Under the pieces are notes generated by a model. The model saw nothing but the letters and a program-made list of their open reading frames with translations. It searched no databases and was not told the DNA's origin. DNA of 64,000 nt from Candidatus Planktophila sp. (lineage in GTDB: Bacteria > Actinomycetota > Actinomycetes > Nanopelagicales > Nanopelagicaceae): positions 314,557 through 378,556 of the forward strand of contig BGOJ01000001.1 in the NCBI GenBank assembly GCA_003569185.1. Reading direction: 5' to 3'. Below are positions 12,992 through 23,416 of this stretch, piece after piece. Both the position numbers and the translations under genes were made by a program. How positions within the stretch are numbered: the stretch's first letter is position 1; each line of letters opens with the position of its first letter.

Positions 12992-13774
12992 GTGTCAACT
13001 GAGTTGAAGATTTCATACGCGCCTCCAACTGGAAAACCACTTGGTGTTACAGGTTGGTTTAGATTCGGCGCAACACTTATCCGTCCGATACTTAATCTGA
13101 TTGCAAAGCGGGATTGGCGGGGAGCGGAAAATCTGCCAAAGAGTGGGGCTGCGATTGTGGTCTGCAATCACATTTCATATATGGACCCACTGCTCTTTAC
13201 CCACTTTTTATATGACAATGGCAGAGCGCCAAGATATTTAGGCAAAGCCTCCTTATTCAAACTACCAATCATTGGCAGAGTATTACTCGGCGCAGGTCAA
13301 ATTCCAGTCGAGCGTGAGAGCGCAGTAGCCTCCCAATCTTTACAACATGCAGTTGCTTTTTTAAAAGCAGGTCACTTACTAGGTGTTTACCCAGAAGGCA
13401 CCTTAACCAGAGATGAAAATTACTGGCCCATGAAGGCAAAGACTGGAATTGCTCGTCTTGCCATTTTGTCGCAGGTACCAGTAATTCCTTGTGCACAATG
13501 GGGAGCACAGAAAATTCTGCCGGCCTATAGCAAGAAGCCAAAATTATTCCCGCGCACAAAAGTGATAGTGGTAGCTGGCGAGCCACTTAATTTTTCTAAG
13601 TGGGCTGGTCGAGCTGAAGATCCGGTGGCACTGGAGGAGGCAACCGCTTATGTGATGAGTGCGGTTACTAAATTATTAGAAAACATTCGAGGTGAGATTG
13701 CCCCTAGTGAAGTTTTTGATCCCAAAAAATCAGCTTTACCAAGAATTGGTAATTTTAAAAAGGATGACAAATGA
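12992..13774 (+). CDS. plsC: 1-acyl-sn-glycerol-3-phosphate acyltransferase
   Basis: NHISYMDP and YPEGTLTRD motifs. Confidence 0.93.
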   Translation: MSTELKISYAPPTGKPLGVTGWFRFGATLIRPILNLIAKRDWRGAENLPKSGAAIVVCNHISYMDPLLFTHFLYDNGRAPRYLGKASLFKLPIIGRVLLGAGQIPVERESAVASQSLQHAVAFLKAGHLLGVYPEGTLTRDENYWPMKAKTGIARLAILSQVPVIPCAQWGAQKILPAYSKKPKLFPRTKVIVVAGEPLNFSKWAGRAEDPVALEEATAYVMSAVTKLLENIRGEIAPSEVFDPKKSALPRIGNFKKDDK

Positions 13775-14769
13775 AAAAAGTTGCCGTTCTTGGATCAGGC
13801 GCATGGGGAACAACCCTAGGCCAGGTAATGGTGGATTCCGGACAACAGGTATTGATCTGGGGAAGAAATAAAAAGGTGGTGCGGGAAATTAACCGCCGTC
13901 ACTCAAATCGAAAATTCTTAAAAGGAATTGATTTACCAAAAGAGTTGAAGGCAACGACTGATATTAAAGCGGTGCTTGAGTTTGCAGATGTGATTTTATT
14001 AGCAATTCCTTCCCAAACCTTGCGTGAGAATTTGGATTCATGGAAGAGCTTTTTCCCTAGAGATTTACCAGTAATTAGTACATTAAAGGGAATTGAGGTC
14101 CAAACTCAACTACGAATGACTGAGGTTGCTGGGGAAGTACTTGGTATTGATAAATCTCAATTTGGATTAATCACTGGCCCAAACTTGGCAAATGAAATCA
14201 TTATGCGCCAGCCAGCAGGAGCAGTAGCGGCCTCGGAGAATCCAGCAAATATTGAGATTATGCAGCAGATGTTTTCAACTAATTACTTCCGAATTTATCC
14301 ATCTAGTGACTTAGTTGGTTGTGAATTCGCTGGCGCAGCAAAGAGTGTGATTGCGCTGGCAGTGGGTATTGCAGTTGGTATGGGTTATGGCGAAAACACT
14401 CAAGGATTAATGATTACCCGCGGTCTATCTGAGGTGGCCCGACTTGGTGGTGCTTACGGTGCTAATCCACTTACATTCTTAGGACTTGCTGGAATTGGTG
14501 ACTTGGTAGCAAGTGCACAATCACCACTTTCAAGAAATAGAAGTTTTGGTGAAGTACTTGGTAAATCAGGTTCAATCACAAAAGCTAGAGCGCAGGTGGT
14601 AAAAACAGTTGAAGGTGTTTATTCAGCTGGTGCGATGCTGGAACTAGCTCACCGAGTTGGTGTTGAGGTACCAATTATCGAAGCGGTCTCAGATGTAGTT
14701 GCCGGTACTTTGAATCCAAAGGATGCAATGGCCCGGTTAATGACTGTGAGCATTAAGGCTGAAATTTGA
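13771..14769 (+). CDS. gpsA: Glycerol-3-phosphate dehydrogenase [NAD(P)+]
   Basis: VLGSGAWGTTLGQ, GPNLANEI, GLAGIGDLVASAQSPLSRNR. Confidence 0.96.
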   Translation: MKKVAVLGSGAWGTTLGQVMVDSGQQVLIWGRNKKVVREINRRHSNRKFLKGIDLPKELKATTDIKAVLEFADVILLAIPSQTLRENLDSWKSFFPRDLPVISTLKGIEVQTQLRMTEVAGEVLGIDKSQFGLITGPNLANEIIMRQPAGAVAASENPANIEIMQQMFSTNYFRIYPSSDLVGCEFAGAAKSVIALAVGIAVGMGYGENTQGLMITRGLSEVARLGGAYGANPLTFLGLAGIGDLVASAQSPLSRNRSFGEVLGKSGSITKARAQVVKTVEGVYSAGAMLELAHRVGVEVPIIEAVSDVVAGTLNPKDAMARLMTVSIKAEI

Positions 14770-15812
14770 TGAGCAAAGCACGGGTTGCAATTATTTGTGG
14801 TGGTAAAAGTAGTGAACATGAGATTTCATGTGTATCTGCAAATGGCATCTTAAACGCAATTGATCGAAATTTATTTGAGCCAGTATTAATCGGTATTACC
14901 AAAAGTGGGAAGTGGCTACTACTTCCAGATGATACAAATTTTGCAATTATCAATGGCGCACTTCCGACAGTGCCTGAATCTGGTGTGGAGATAAGTATTA
15001 CTAGCCAAGGATTGTTTTCAGGGGGTAAAGCTTTAGCTATTGATATTGCATTTCCTATCTTGCATGGTCCATATGGTGAGGATGGAACAATCCAAGGATT
15101 ATTTGAAATGATTGCAATTTCCTACGTTGGTTCAGGTGTTCTGGCAAGTGCTGTGAGTATGGATAAATCTTATGCAAAGCCAATCTTTGCTGCCGCTGGC
15201 TTAAAAGTTGCCCCTGGCATTGTGGTTACATCTAAAGATTTTGAATTGCCAAGTAATCTAACCTTTCCATTATTTGTTAAGCCAGCCCGAAGTGGCTCAA
15301 GTCGGGGTACTACAAAGGTTAAGCAACAATCAGAGCTAGCAGCAGCAGTTAACAACGCTCTTGAATTTGATACCAAAGTTATTGTCGAACAAAGCGTGGT
15401 TGGTAAAGAGATTGAGTGCGCAGTTTTGCAAGCAGATGGGAAATTAACTGTTTCCCAAGTTGGTCAAATTCTTCTTTCCGATAAGTTTGAGTTTTATGAC
15501 TTTCAAGCAAAGTATTTAGATAATTCCATGCAACTAGTTGTGCCAGCAGATCTACCAGCGGGGGTAGAGGCAAAAATTCAAAAAGCAGCTTTAGTAGCAT
15601 TTAAGGCAGCTGGTTGTGAAGGTTTAGCCCGGATTGATTTCTTTTATTCAGATCAAGGCGAAATTATCATTAATGAAATCAACACTATGCCTGGCTTTAC
15701 ACCAACCTCTGTTTATCCAAAGTTAATCGAGAAGAGCGGGATTACATATCAGCAGTTAATCACAAAATTAATTCAAACTGCTGAAAATCGATCGCTTAGT
15801 ATCACCCGTTAG
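14766..15812 (+). CDS. ddl: D-alanine--D-alanine ligase
   Basis: GGKSSEHEISCVSA, HGPYGEDGTIQGLFE, EINTMPGFTPTSVYPK. Confidence 0.96.
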   Translation: MMSKARVAIICGGKSSEHEISCVSANGILNAIDRNLFEPVLIGITKSGKWLLLPDDTNFAIINGALPTVPESGVEISITSQGLFSGGKALAIDIAFPILHGPYGEDGTIQGLFEMIAISYVGSGVLASAVSMDKSYAKPIFAAAGLKVAPGIVVTSKDFELPSNLTFPLFVKPARSGSSRGTTKVKQQSELAAAVNNALEFDTKVIVEQSVVGKEIECAVLQADGKLTVSQVGQILLSDKFEFYDFQAKYLDNSMQLVVPADLPAGVEAKIQKAALVAFKAAGCEGLARIDFFYSDQGEIIINEINTMPGFTPTSVYPKLIEKSGITYQQLITKLIQTAENRSLSITR

Positions 15813-15817
15813 TAATC

Positions 15818-16315
15818 ATGGATGGGGTACTAGAAAAATCTGCAGTTAAGCGGGTAGTGGCTGCAAAAGAAAAATTTGGTATTACCGGTCAGATCAAAGT
15901 ATTAACTGAAACTGCAAAAAGTGCAGCAGAGGCTGCCGCTGGGTTGGGAATTGAAGTTGGGCAGATTGCCTCATCGATAATCTTTAAATTGCCTGATAGC
16001 TCACCATTATTAGTAATTACCTCTGGCCAACATCGTGTTGATACGCAATTGGTGGCAAGTAAATTAGGTTTTGAAAAATTAGAGCGAGTTGATGCTGATT
16101 ATGTAAAAGAGAATTCAGGCTTTTCAATTGGAGGCGTAGCGCCAATTGGATGGATTAAAACTCCTTCAATAACTTTAATTGATGAGGCTTTAAATGATTA
16201 CGAGGTTGTCTGGGCAGCAGCTGGGCACCCGCATGCAGTCTTTCCTACTAGTTACAAGGAATTATTGGGTTGCACCGGAGCAGAATCGATGATGGTTGGT
16301 ATGGTGTCTAAATGA
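15818..16315 (+). CDS. YbaK/EbsC-type aminoacyl-tRNA deacylase family protein
   Basis: GFSIGGVAPIGW, GHPHAVFPTSYKEL motifs. Confidence 0.88.
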   Translation: MDGVLEKSAVKRVVAAKEKFGITGQIKVLTETAKSAAEAAAGLGIEVGQIASSIIFKLPDSSPLLVITSGQHRVDTQLVASKLGFEKLERVDADYVKENSGFSIGGVAPIGWIKTPSITLIDEALNDYEVVWAAAGHPHAVFPTSYKELLGCTGAESMMVGMVSK

Positions 16316-16542
16316 AGATTAATAAATCAAGATTGTTTGAATGGCTTGGTGTAGTAACTGCGATCATCTATTCATTACTTGTTGCAGCCAACATTGGCGC
16401 TGAATTTATTGGCTTCACACTTCTACTAGCCTCATCCGCATTCATTGGAATTTGGGCGTTTCTAGGTAAGCACAGAGGAATATTGTTCCTGCAGTTTTTT
16501 TATGCAACTGCAGGAATTATTGGGATGATTCGATGGTTTTGA
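16312..16542 (+). CDS. Small membrane protein of unknown function
   Basis: Two to three hydrophobic segments, ATGA overlap with upstream gene. Confidence 0.6.
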   Translation: MKINKSRLFEWLGVVTAIIYSLLVAANIGAEFIGFTLLLASSAFIGIWAFLGKHRGILFLQFFYATAGIIGMIRWF

Positions 16543-16546
16543 TTTT

Positions 16547-16783
16547 TTAAAAAGTAGTTACTGGACAGGTAAGAGTTCTAGTTATTCCAGGAACCCCTTG
16601 TACCTTTGCTAATACAGTTCGACCTAAATCCTCCATGCTGGCAGATTCAGCTCGCATAATTACATCGTATGGGCCAGTAACTCCTTCAGCGATGGTTACC
16701 CCGGCAATGGCAGATACAGCTTTGGCAACACTTGAAGCCTTGCCAACTTCAGTTTGAATCAAAATATAAGCCTGGACAGACAT
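16547..16783 (-). CDS. Lrp/AsnC ligand-binding (RAM/SIM) domain protein lacking HTH
   Basis: AYILIQTEVGKASSVAKAVSAIAGVTIAEGVTGPYDVIMRAE; standalone 78 aa next to thiL as in Actinobacteria. Confidence 0.88.
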   Translation of the reverse strand: MSVQAYILIQTEVGKASSVAKAVSAIAGVTIAEGVTGPYDVIMRAESASMEDLGRTVLAKVQGVPGITRTLTCPVTTF

Positions 16784-16867
16784 TTGTAGCCTTTCAATTT
16801 ACATTTACCAGTTCAACAATGAACGGTAGTGATATTAAAGGGTAGCCTATAGCGAGTTAATTGGGGA

Positions 16868-17803
16868 GTGCCAATGATTGAATCAGAAGCTGGGTTGATA
16901 GAGCGCTTGCGCGATCTATTTCACACCTCATTTGAAAATGGGGTTGAGGTTGGAATTGGTGATGATGGTGCGGTAATTGCTGCCAATAATAATAAATTAG
17001 TGGCAACGGTAGACATGGCGGTGGAGGAGATCCACTTCAAAAGAGAGTGGTCCACACCCTTCCAAATAGGCGCAAAGTTAACTACCGCAAACTTAGCTGA
17101 TGTTTTTGCCATGGGAGCCACACCGAAATACTTACTTGTCGCTGCTGCGATAACAGAGGTGAATAACTCTCAAACTGTTACCGATCTTGCAAATGGGATT
17201 AGATCAGTTGCTGATAAGTTTAAAGTTACTGTAATTGGTGGAGATTTAAGTAAAGCTGAAAAAATGAGCCTAAGCATCACCGCACTCGGGGAGCTAACTG
17301 GTAAAGCGATAACTAGAGATGGTGCAAAGGTTGGTGATCTGGTTTACCTAAGTGCGCTGCCAGGTTTATCCGCCGCAGGGCTTGCGATTTTAACTAGAGG
17401 ACTTAACCGACCAAAGTATGTGGTTGAGGCGCACCTAAATCCAAAATTAGTGGCTCCAAATAATTTAATTAAGGTGGCGACTGCGATGTGTGACATAAGT
17501 GATGGCTTAGTTACTGATGCAGGAAATATCGCAAGAGCATCTGGTGTGAATATAGAGTTAAGTAAAGAGCTACTGCAGAAATCAGGTGATTTCAAAGATC
17601 TTGCCGAACTTGCCACCGAATTAGGTGAGGATGTTTTTGATTGGATACTAACTGGCGGTGAGGATCATTTCTTCTTAGCAACCGTCTCTGCCGATAAGGC
17701 CAGTGATGATCTTGGCTTATTGGTTGGAAAAGTTGAAGCCGGAAGTGGTGTTGTGAAATTAGATGGTAAAGCGATTACAAAGGCTGGATACCAGCACTTT
17801 TAA
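16868..17803 (+). CDS. thiL: Thiamine-monophosphate kinase
   Basis: GIGDDGAVI, GGDLSKAEKMSLSITALG, CDISDGLVTDAGNIA. Confidence 0.94.
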   Translation: MPMIESEAGLIERLRDLFHTSFENGVEVGIGDDGAVIAANNNKLVATVDMAVEEIHFKREWSTPFQIGAKLTTANLADVFAMGATPKYLLVAAAITEVNNSQTVTDLANGIRSVADKFKVTVIGGDLSKAEKMSLSITALGELTGKAITRDGAKVGDLVYLSALPGLSAAGLAILTRGLNRPKYVVEAHLNPKLVAPNNLIKVATAMCDISDGLVTDAGNIARASGVNIELSKELLQKSGDFKDLAELATELGEDVFDWILTGGEDHFFLATVSADKASDDLGLLVGKVEAGSGVVKLDGKAITKAGYQHF

Positions 17804-17989
17804 TTAACGGGAGACTTTTCCAGCCTTCAGACAGGATGCGCAAACATTCTTACGCTTGGTCTGGCCATTGATAATGGTGCGAATCTTTTGAATATTTGGA
17901 TTCCAACGACGACGAGTAGCACGCTTTGAGTGTGAGACGTTATTGCCAAAGCTAGGTGCTTTGCCACAGATATCGCATACTGAAGACAC
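17804..17989 (-). CDS. rpmB: 50S ribosomal protein L28, CxxC zinc-binding form
   Basis: MSSVCDICGKAPSFGNNVSHSKRATRRRWNPN...CASCLKAGKV. Confidence 0.97.
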   Translation of the reverse strand: MSSVCDICGKAPSFGNNVSHSKRATRRRWNPNIQKIRTIINGQTKRKNVCASCLKAGKVSR

Positions 17990-18118
17990 TTTACGTACTC
18001 CCTTGTAATTGGTTTAACTCACTTAATAGAGGCGAAAGATTACCTTGCCAGGGTATTAATTGGCTAATCCAGTGGGTAATTACGCACAGATAGCCACCGG
18101 GCGTTAGATACTTCCACT

Positions 18119-20305
18119 ATGGCCACTCTTTCAACCCGATTAACAAATATCGTGGGCGACCGAACAGCGCAGGTCTTAGAGAAATCTTTTGGCATTACAA
18201 CTATAAATGAATTACTTCGGCACTATCCACGCAGGTATGTAGTTCGGGGTGAATTAACTGATATTTCAACCTTGGTTGCCGATGATGAGGTAACAATTTT
18301 GGCAGAGATTGAAGCGGTAAAACTTCGGCGAGCAAATGGTAAAAATATTCTTGAGGTAGTGGTCACCGATGGCAGCGCAAATTTATCCCTAACTTTCTTT
18401 AACCAAGCATGGCGCGAGAAGGATTTAAGAGCAGGAAGAGTTGGTCTATTTGCTGGCAAAGTTGGAGTATTTAAAGGCAGGCGTCAGTTGGCTCATCCGG
18501 ATTATCAACTAATTCCAGATGGCGATGATGTGGATGCTGCCGTAGCTGAGTTTGCTGGGAAGTATTTACCTGTCTATCCAGCAACTGGAAAATTACCCTC
18601 ATGGAAGATCATGCAGTGCATGAAATTAGCAACTGATTCCCTAGATGATTTGCCAGATTACCTACCTGCGCAGATCACTGAACAATTTAAGTATCCATCA
18701 TTAAAAAAAGCATTTCTAGATATCCATCAACCACCTGATTTAGAGAGTGCTGAAAATGCTAGGCAGCGCCTGACCTTTGATGAAGCGTTGCTGTTGCAAT
18801 TACTTCTGGTGCAACGCCGAGATGAGATAACCAAATTGAGCACTAAATCTAGAACTCCAAATACTCCTAAATTAGTTGCAGCATTTGAGAAGAAATTGCC
18901 ATTTAAATATACAGCCGGGCAAATTGAGGTTAATTCTCAAATTGAAAAAGATTTATCAAATAAATACCCAATGCACCGCTTATTGCAAGGTGAGGTTGGT
19001 TCTGGAAAAACAGTGGTTGCCCTTCGAGCAATGCTCTCAGTGGTTGACTCATCTGGCCAAGCAGCATTACTTGCGCCTACAGAAGTTTTAGCTCAACAGC
19101 ACTATCGAACAATTACTAAAATTTTAGGCGAGTTAGCCCAGGCTGGAACATTACAGGCTGGTGAAATTGGGACCCAGGTTGAATTACTAACTGGTTCATT
19201 ATCTGCTGCTGAGAAAAAAGAGATCCATACCAAATTAGCAACAGGTCAAACTGGGATAGTAATTGGTACACACGCATTAATTTCAGATGGTGTTGGTTTT
19301 GATGATCTTGGCTTAGTAGTAGTTGATGAACAACATCGATTTGGTGTTGAGCAACGAGATGCACTTCGGATGAAAGCAAAACAGCCACCTCACCTTTTGG
19401 TTATGACGGCAACGCCAATTCCAAGAACTGTGGCAATGACTGTCTTTGGTGATTTAGATATTTCAACCCTAAAAGAGTTGCCAAGTGGTCGAGTTGCAAT
19501 CACAACTCATGTAATTCCAGTGCTAGAGAAACCACACTTCTTAGATCGCGCATGGCAACGGGTGAAAGAGGAGGTGGCTAAAGGCCATCAGGTTTATATC
19601 GTTGCCCCAAGAATTGCTAATCCAAATAAGAAGTTAACGGAGCGAGAGATTGCTGCTGCCTTATTACTCGGTGAGGAGCTACTGGACAATGAAGAGATGG
19701 TCGCAGTTGAGGAGTTGGCCCCGCAATTAGCAAGTGGCGCACTTTCTGGCTTAAAGATTGCAGTTTTGCATGGCAAACAATCTAGTGAAATTAAAGATCA
19801 AACAATGGCAGCCTTTGCTGCTGGTCAAATACAAGTTTTGATTGCAACTACAGTCATTGAGGTGGGCGTGGATGTGCCAAATGCATCAATGATGGTAATC
19901 ATGGATGCTGATCGATTTGGCGTATCTCAACTTCACCAATTACGTGGTCGAGTTGGCCGAGGAAGTGCACCTGGTCTTTGTCTGTTGGTAAGTAGCGCGC
20001 AGGAGGATTCACCTGCTATGCAACGATTAAATTCAGTAGCTGCCACCTTAGATGGTTTTGAATTAGCCAGAATAGATTTAGAACAACGCAAGGAGGGTGA
20101 TGTGCTTGGCAGATCTCAATCTGGCGGTAAATCACATCTTCGCTTACTTAGAGTTTTACGGGATGAAAACTTGATTGATCAAGCGCGTGAGGTTGCGGTG
20201 AAAATTTTGAAAACAGATCCAGATCTTAGTAACTTACCTGAGTTAAATGCTGAGGTTGAAAAGCTTAAATCAGATGAGGCGGCAAGATTTATGGACAAAT
20301 CATGA
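18119..20305 (+). CDS. recG: ATP-dependent DNA helicase RecG
   Basis: LLQGEVGSGKTVVA, DEQHRFGVEQR, MTATPIPRT, QLRGRVGRG motifs. Confidence 0.97.
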   Translation: MATLSTRLTNIVGDRTAQVLEKSFGITTINELLRHYPRRYVVRGELTDISTLVADDEVTILAEIEAVKLRRANGKNILEVVVTDGSANLSLTFFNQAWREKDLRAGRVGLFAGKVGVFKGRRQLAHPDYQLIPDGDDVDAAVAEFAGKYLPVYPATGKLPSWKIMQCMKLATDSLDDLPDYLPAQITEQFKYPSLKKAFLDIHQPPDLESAENARQRLTFDEALLLQLLLVQRRDEITKLSTKSRTPNTPKLVAAFEKKLPFKYTAGQIEVNSQIEKDLSNKYPMHRLLQGEVGSGKTVVALRAMLSVVDSSGQAALLAPTEVLAQQHYRTITKILGELAQAGTLQAGEIGTQVELLTGSLSAAEKKEIHTKLATGQTGIVIGTHALISDGVGFDDLGLVVVDEQHRFGVEQRDALRMKAKQPPHLLVMTATPIPRTVAMTVFGDLDISTLKELPSGRVAITTHVIPVLEKPHFLDRAWQRVKEEVAKGHQVYIVAPRIANPNKKLTEREIAAALLLGEELLDNEEMVAVEELAPQLASGALSGLKIAVLHGKQSSEIKDQTMAAFAAGQIQVLIATTVIEVGVDVPNASMMVIMDADRFGVSQLHQLRGRVGRGSAPGLCLLVSSAQEDSPAMQRLNSVAATLDGFELARIDLEQRKEGDVLGRSQSGGKSHLRLLRVLRDENLIDQAREVAVKILKTDPDLSNLPELNAEVEKLKSDEAARFMDKS

Positions 20306-20885
20306 GCATGCGAATAATTTCCGGTCTTGGTAAAGGTAGAAAGTTGTTTTCACCTCCCTCAATTACTAGACCAACCTCAGATCGAGCCCGTGAAGGTTTG
20401 TTTTCATCATTAACCTCAACCTTTTCAACATTGGATGGATTACATTTCTTAGATCTCTATGCTGGCTCTGGCGCAGTTGGTGTTGAAGCCCTTTCCAGAG
20501 GTGCAGCTCTAGTTGAGGCGATTGAGAGTAATTCAGTTAGCGCGCAAGTTTGTGAAGATAACTTCGCACTTATTTCAAAGCTAGAAGGTGTTGGTAAATT
20601 TAAAGTCCATGCTAAAACTGTATTTGAGTTCTTAAACCACTCCGCCAGTGAGCCGTATGAGATTATTTATATAGATCCACCTTATGAGGTTGATAATGTT
20701 GAGGTTGAGAAGATTCTTAAAAGATTTTAGCTCTTGGATTACTTAGTAAATTTGGTCTGGTGGCGATTGAACGAGATGCTAAGGCAAAATCGTTTACCTG
20801 GCCTGATGGATTCTCTGAGTTAAAGGTTCGATCATATGGCGCCGGTGCTATTCACTATGGCGTCTTAACTGAGCGCATTGGCTGA
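20302..20885 (+). CDS. rsmD: 16S rRNA (guanine966-N2)-methyltransferase RsmD, apparent 1-nt deletion near 20725-20728
   Basis: RPTSDRAREGLFSSL, LDLYAGSGAVGVEALSRGA, DPPYE; C-terminus LALGLLSKFGLVAIERDAKAKSFTWPDGF in next frame. Confidence 0.93.
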
Positions 20886-20926
20886 GAAAATGGCTAACTG
20901 CGCAATAAGTTGCTAGCGTTTTACTC

Positions 20927-21409
20927 ATGAGACGCGTTGTTTGTCCAGGTTCTTTTGATCCAATTACTAATGGTCACCTAGATATTATCGCTAGAGCTTG
21001 CTCCTTATTTGATGAGGTTGTCATTGCGGTATTAGTTAATCAAACCAAAAGCTCATTGTTTACAGTGGATGAGCGAATTGCCATGATCAAAGAGGTTACT
21101 GCTAGATATAGCAATGTAAAGGTTGATTCATGGAGTGGTTTATTGGTTGATTACTGTCGAACAAATAAGATTCCAACAATAGTTAAAGGATTAAGAGCGG
21201 TAAGTGATTTTGATTATGAACTGCAGATGAGCCAAGTAAATCTACAATTGCAAGGGGTTGAGACCTTGTTTATGTCTACTGCGCCATCGCACTCATTTTT
21301 GTCCTCCTCATTAGTGAAGGAGATAGCAAGTTATGGTGGAGATGTTTCAGCTTATATGCCCGCTGCTATCGTTGATAAGTTAAAATCTAGAGTCAAGCGG
21401 AGGGATTAG
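20927..21409 (+). CDS. coaD: Phosphopantetheine adenylyltransferase
   Basis: VVCPGSFDPITNGHLDII, FMSTAPSHSFLSSSLVKEIA. Confidence 0.97.
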   Translation: MRRVVCPGSFDPITNGHLDIIARACSLFDEVVIAVLVNQTKSSLFTVDERIAMIKEVTARYSNVKVDSWSGLLVDYCRTNKIPTIVKGLRAVSDFDYELQMSQVNLQLQGVETLFMSTAPSHSFLSSSLVKEIASYGGDVSAYMPAAIVDKLKSRVKRRD

Positions 21410-21411
21410 CG

Positions 21412-21888
21412 ATGGATGTAATTGAGAATTTAGAGGCAGCAATTGCTGCCGTAGAAGAGGCTCGATCAGTTCCGTTATCGGCATCCTGTGTTTTAAATCG
21501 TGGCGAAATGTTGCAATTACTTGATCAAATTAAACTTTCATTTCCAAATGATCTAGCCAAGGCGATTTCGATTCTTAGAGACAAAGACATGATTTTAGAA
21601 AATGCTCACACTCAAGCTGATGGGATCATTGCGCAAGCCAGGGATGAGGTCGCACGTTTGGTTGAGCAAACCACCATTGTTTCAAATGCTCGAAAAGAGG
21701 CAACTCGTATTCTTGCTGAGGCAAATGCAGATGGTAAGAAGAATCGTGAAGAGATTGATGAGTATGTAGATGCCAGGTTGGCAACTCTTGAGGTAATTTT
21801 GAATAAAACCTTAGATGTAATTAGTAAAGGTAGAGATCAATTAGGTGGAGTTGAAACTAAGCACGCACTCTCTGATCTAAATAAGTAG
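21412..21888 (+). CDS. Conserved actinobacterial coiled-coil (DivIVA-like) protein
   Basis: Coiled-coil helix with Ala/Glu-rich repeats, position between coaD and yceD. Confidence 0.6.
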   Translation: MDVIENLEAAIAAVEEARSVPLSASCVLNRGEMLQLLDQIKLSFPNDLAKAISILRDKDMILENAHTQADGIIAQARDEVARLVEQTTIVSNARKEATRILAEANADGKKNREEIDEYVDARLATLEVILNKTLDVISKGRDQLGGVETKHALSDLNK

Positions 21889-21892
21889 TTCG

Positions 21893-22462
21893 ATGGCACG
21901 ATCAATTTATATCTTCAATACCCATGACCTGCCTCATCGGGCCGGTGAGATGCGGGAGCATCAGTTAGATTTAAAGATTCCAGAGCCAGTTGGTGTTGAT
22001 CTGCTCTCGGTAAAGCCAGGTGAAGTTATTGAGGTTGATCTACGCCTGCAATCAGTTGATGAAGGAGTTCTTGCTACCGCTCGAGTAATGGCCACCGCCA
22101 CCGGTGAGTGCACCAGATGTTTAAAGCCGATTACCTGGCCAATTGATGAAAACTTTACTGAGCTCTACTACTACGAACTTGCCGCTAGTAAGCGAGGAAC
22201 TAAATCAAAATCCGGTAAGGATGAGGAGATTGATTTAGAGGAGGATGATTTAAGTTTTATGGTTGGCGATGACATTGATCTAGAACCGGCAATTCGCGAT
22301 GCAGTTATTTTAAATTTGGCGGTTAATCCACTTTGCACTGAGGATTGTCCAGGTCTTGAAGAGAAGCAGGGGCAGAGTTGGGCGTATTTGCCAGCAGAGC
22401 AATCGCAAACCCCCGCCGATCAAAGATGGGCTGCCCTGAAGGATTTCCCGCTTAAAAACTAA
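21893..22462 (+). CDS. YceD/DUF177 family protein
   Basis: GECTRCLKPI...LYY, NPLCTEDCPGLE, directly upstream of rpmF. Confidence 0.92.
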   Translation: MARSIYIFNTHDLPHRAGEMREHQLDLKIPEPVGVDLLSVKPGEVIEVDLRLQSVDEGVLATARVMATATGECTRCLKPITWPIDENFTELYYYELAASKRGTKSKSGKDEEIDLEEDDLSFMVGDDIDLEPAIRDAVILNLAVNPLCTEDCPGLEEKQGQSWAYLPAEQSQTPADQRWAALKDFPLKN

Positions 22463-22538
22463 TCGTTTTTACAAGATCCAACTTTTCGTAGATAATTCTC
22501 ATCTTGCGCAAAGCGCAGTTATATAAGGAGTAATTATC

Positions 22539-22712
22539 ATGCCAGTACCAAAGCGAAAAATGTCGCGAGCACGCACTCGCTCTCGTCGTAGCATGTGGAA
22601 GACAACTCCTGCTCACTTGGCAACATGTGAACAATGCCAACAACCAAAGTTGCAACACACAGCTTGTCCAACCTGCGGAACTTATAACCGTCGCCAGGTT
22701 TTAGAGGTCTGA
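22539..22712 (+). CDS. rpmF: 50S ribosomal protein L32 (57 aa, below track cutoff)
   Basis: MPVPKRKMSRARTRSRRSMWKTTPAHLATCEQCQQPKLQHTACPTCGTYNRRQVLEV. Confidence 0.97.
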   Translation: MPVPKRKMSRARTRSRRSMWKTTPAHLATCEQCQQPKLQHTACPTCGTYNRRQVLEV

Positions 22713-22761
22713 TCTGTACTCTGACCTAACCGAGCAACTCGGAATATCGGTTAAGGAAGAG

Positions 22762-23400
22762 TTGCTTGAACTTGCATTAACCCATCGCTCCTTTTCATAT
22801 GAAGCAGGTGGCATTCCAACTAATGAGCGATTAGAGTTTTTAGGCGATTCAGTTTTAGGTTTAGTTGTTACCGATGAACTCTATAAAAGATTTCCTGACT
22901 TAGATGAAAGTAGATTAAGTCCTCTTAGATCTGGCGTAGTGAACATGCGAGCCCTTGCTCAAATTGCTCGAGATTTAAAATTGGGAGAGCACCTTCGAAT
23001 TGGTAAGGGTGAAGAGGCAACAAATGGTCGAGATAAAAACTCGATCTTGGCTGATTCATTAGAAGCTTTAGTTGGTGCAATTTATCTTCAATATGATTAC
23101 ACAAAGACGGCTGAAATAGTTTTAAAGTGGATGCAACCAGCATTAAGTTCGGTTTCTACTTTAGGTGCAGCACTTGATGGCAAAACCGCATTACAAGAAA
23201 TTTCCGCTACCTTGAATTTGTCAGCGCCTGAATATGAAATTACCGAATCTGGTCCAGATCACGATAAAAGTTTTATTGCCACAGCAATTGTCGGTGGTGA
23301 GAAATTTCCATCTGGCGAAGGAAAGAGCAAGCGCGAGGCTGAACAAGCCGCAGCTAAGTTAGCTCATGAAGTGTTAAGTAGCAGAGTCAACAAGAAATAA
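22762..23400 (+). CDS. rnc: Ribonuclease III; true start probably upstream
   Basis: NERLEFLGDSVLGLVV signature, dsRBD C-terminus; in-frame homologous residues LYSDLTEQLGISVKEE precede the first TTG. Confidence 0.94.
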   Translation: MLELALTHRSFSYEAGGIPTNERLEFLGDSVLGLVVTDELYKRFPDLDESRLSPLRSGVVNMRALAQIARDLKLGEHLRIGKGEEATNGRDKNSILADSLEALVGAIYLQYDYTKTAEIVLKWMQPALSSVSTLGAALDGKTALQEISATLNLSAPEYEITESGPDHDKSFIATAIVGGEKFPSGEGKSKREAEQAAAKLAHEVLSSRVNKK

Positions 23401-23416
23401 ATAATCTGAGCGCGTA

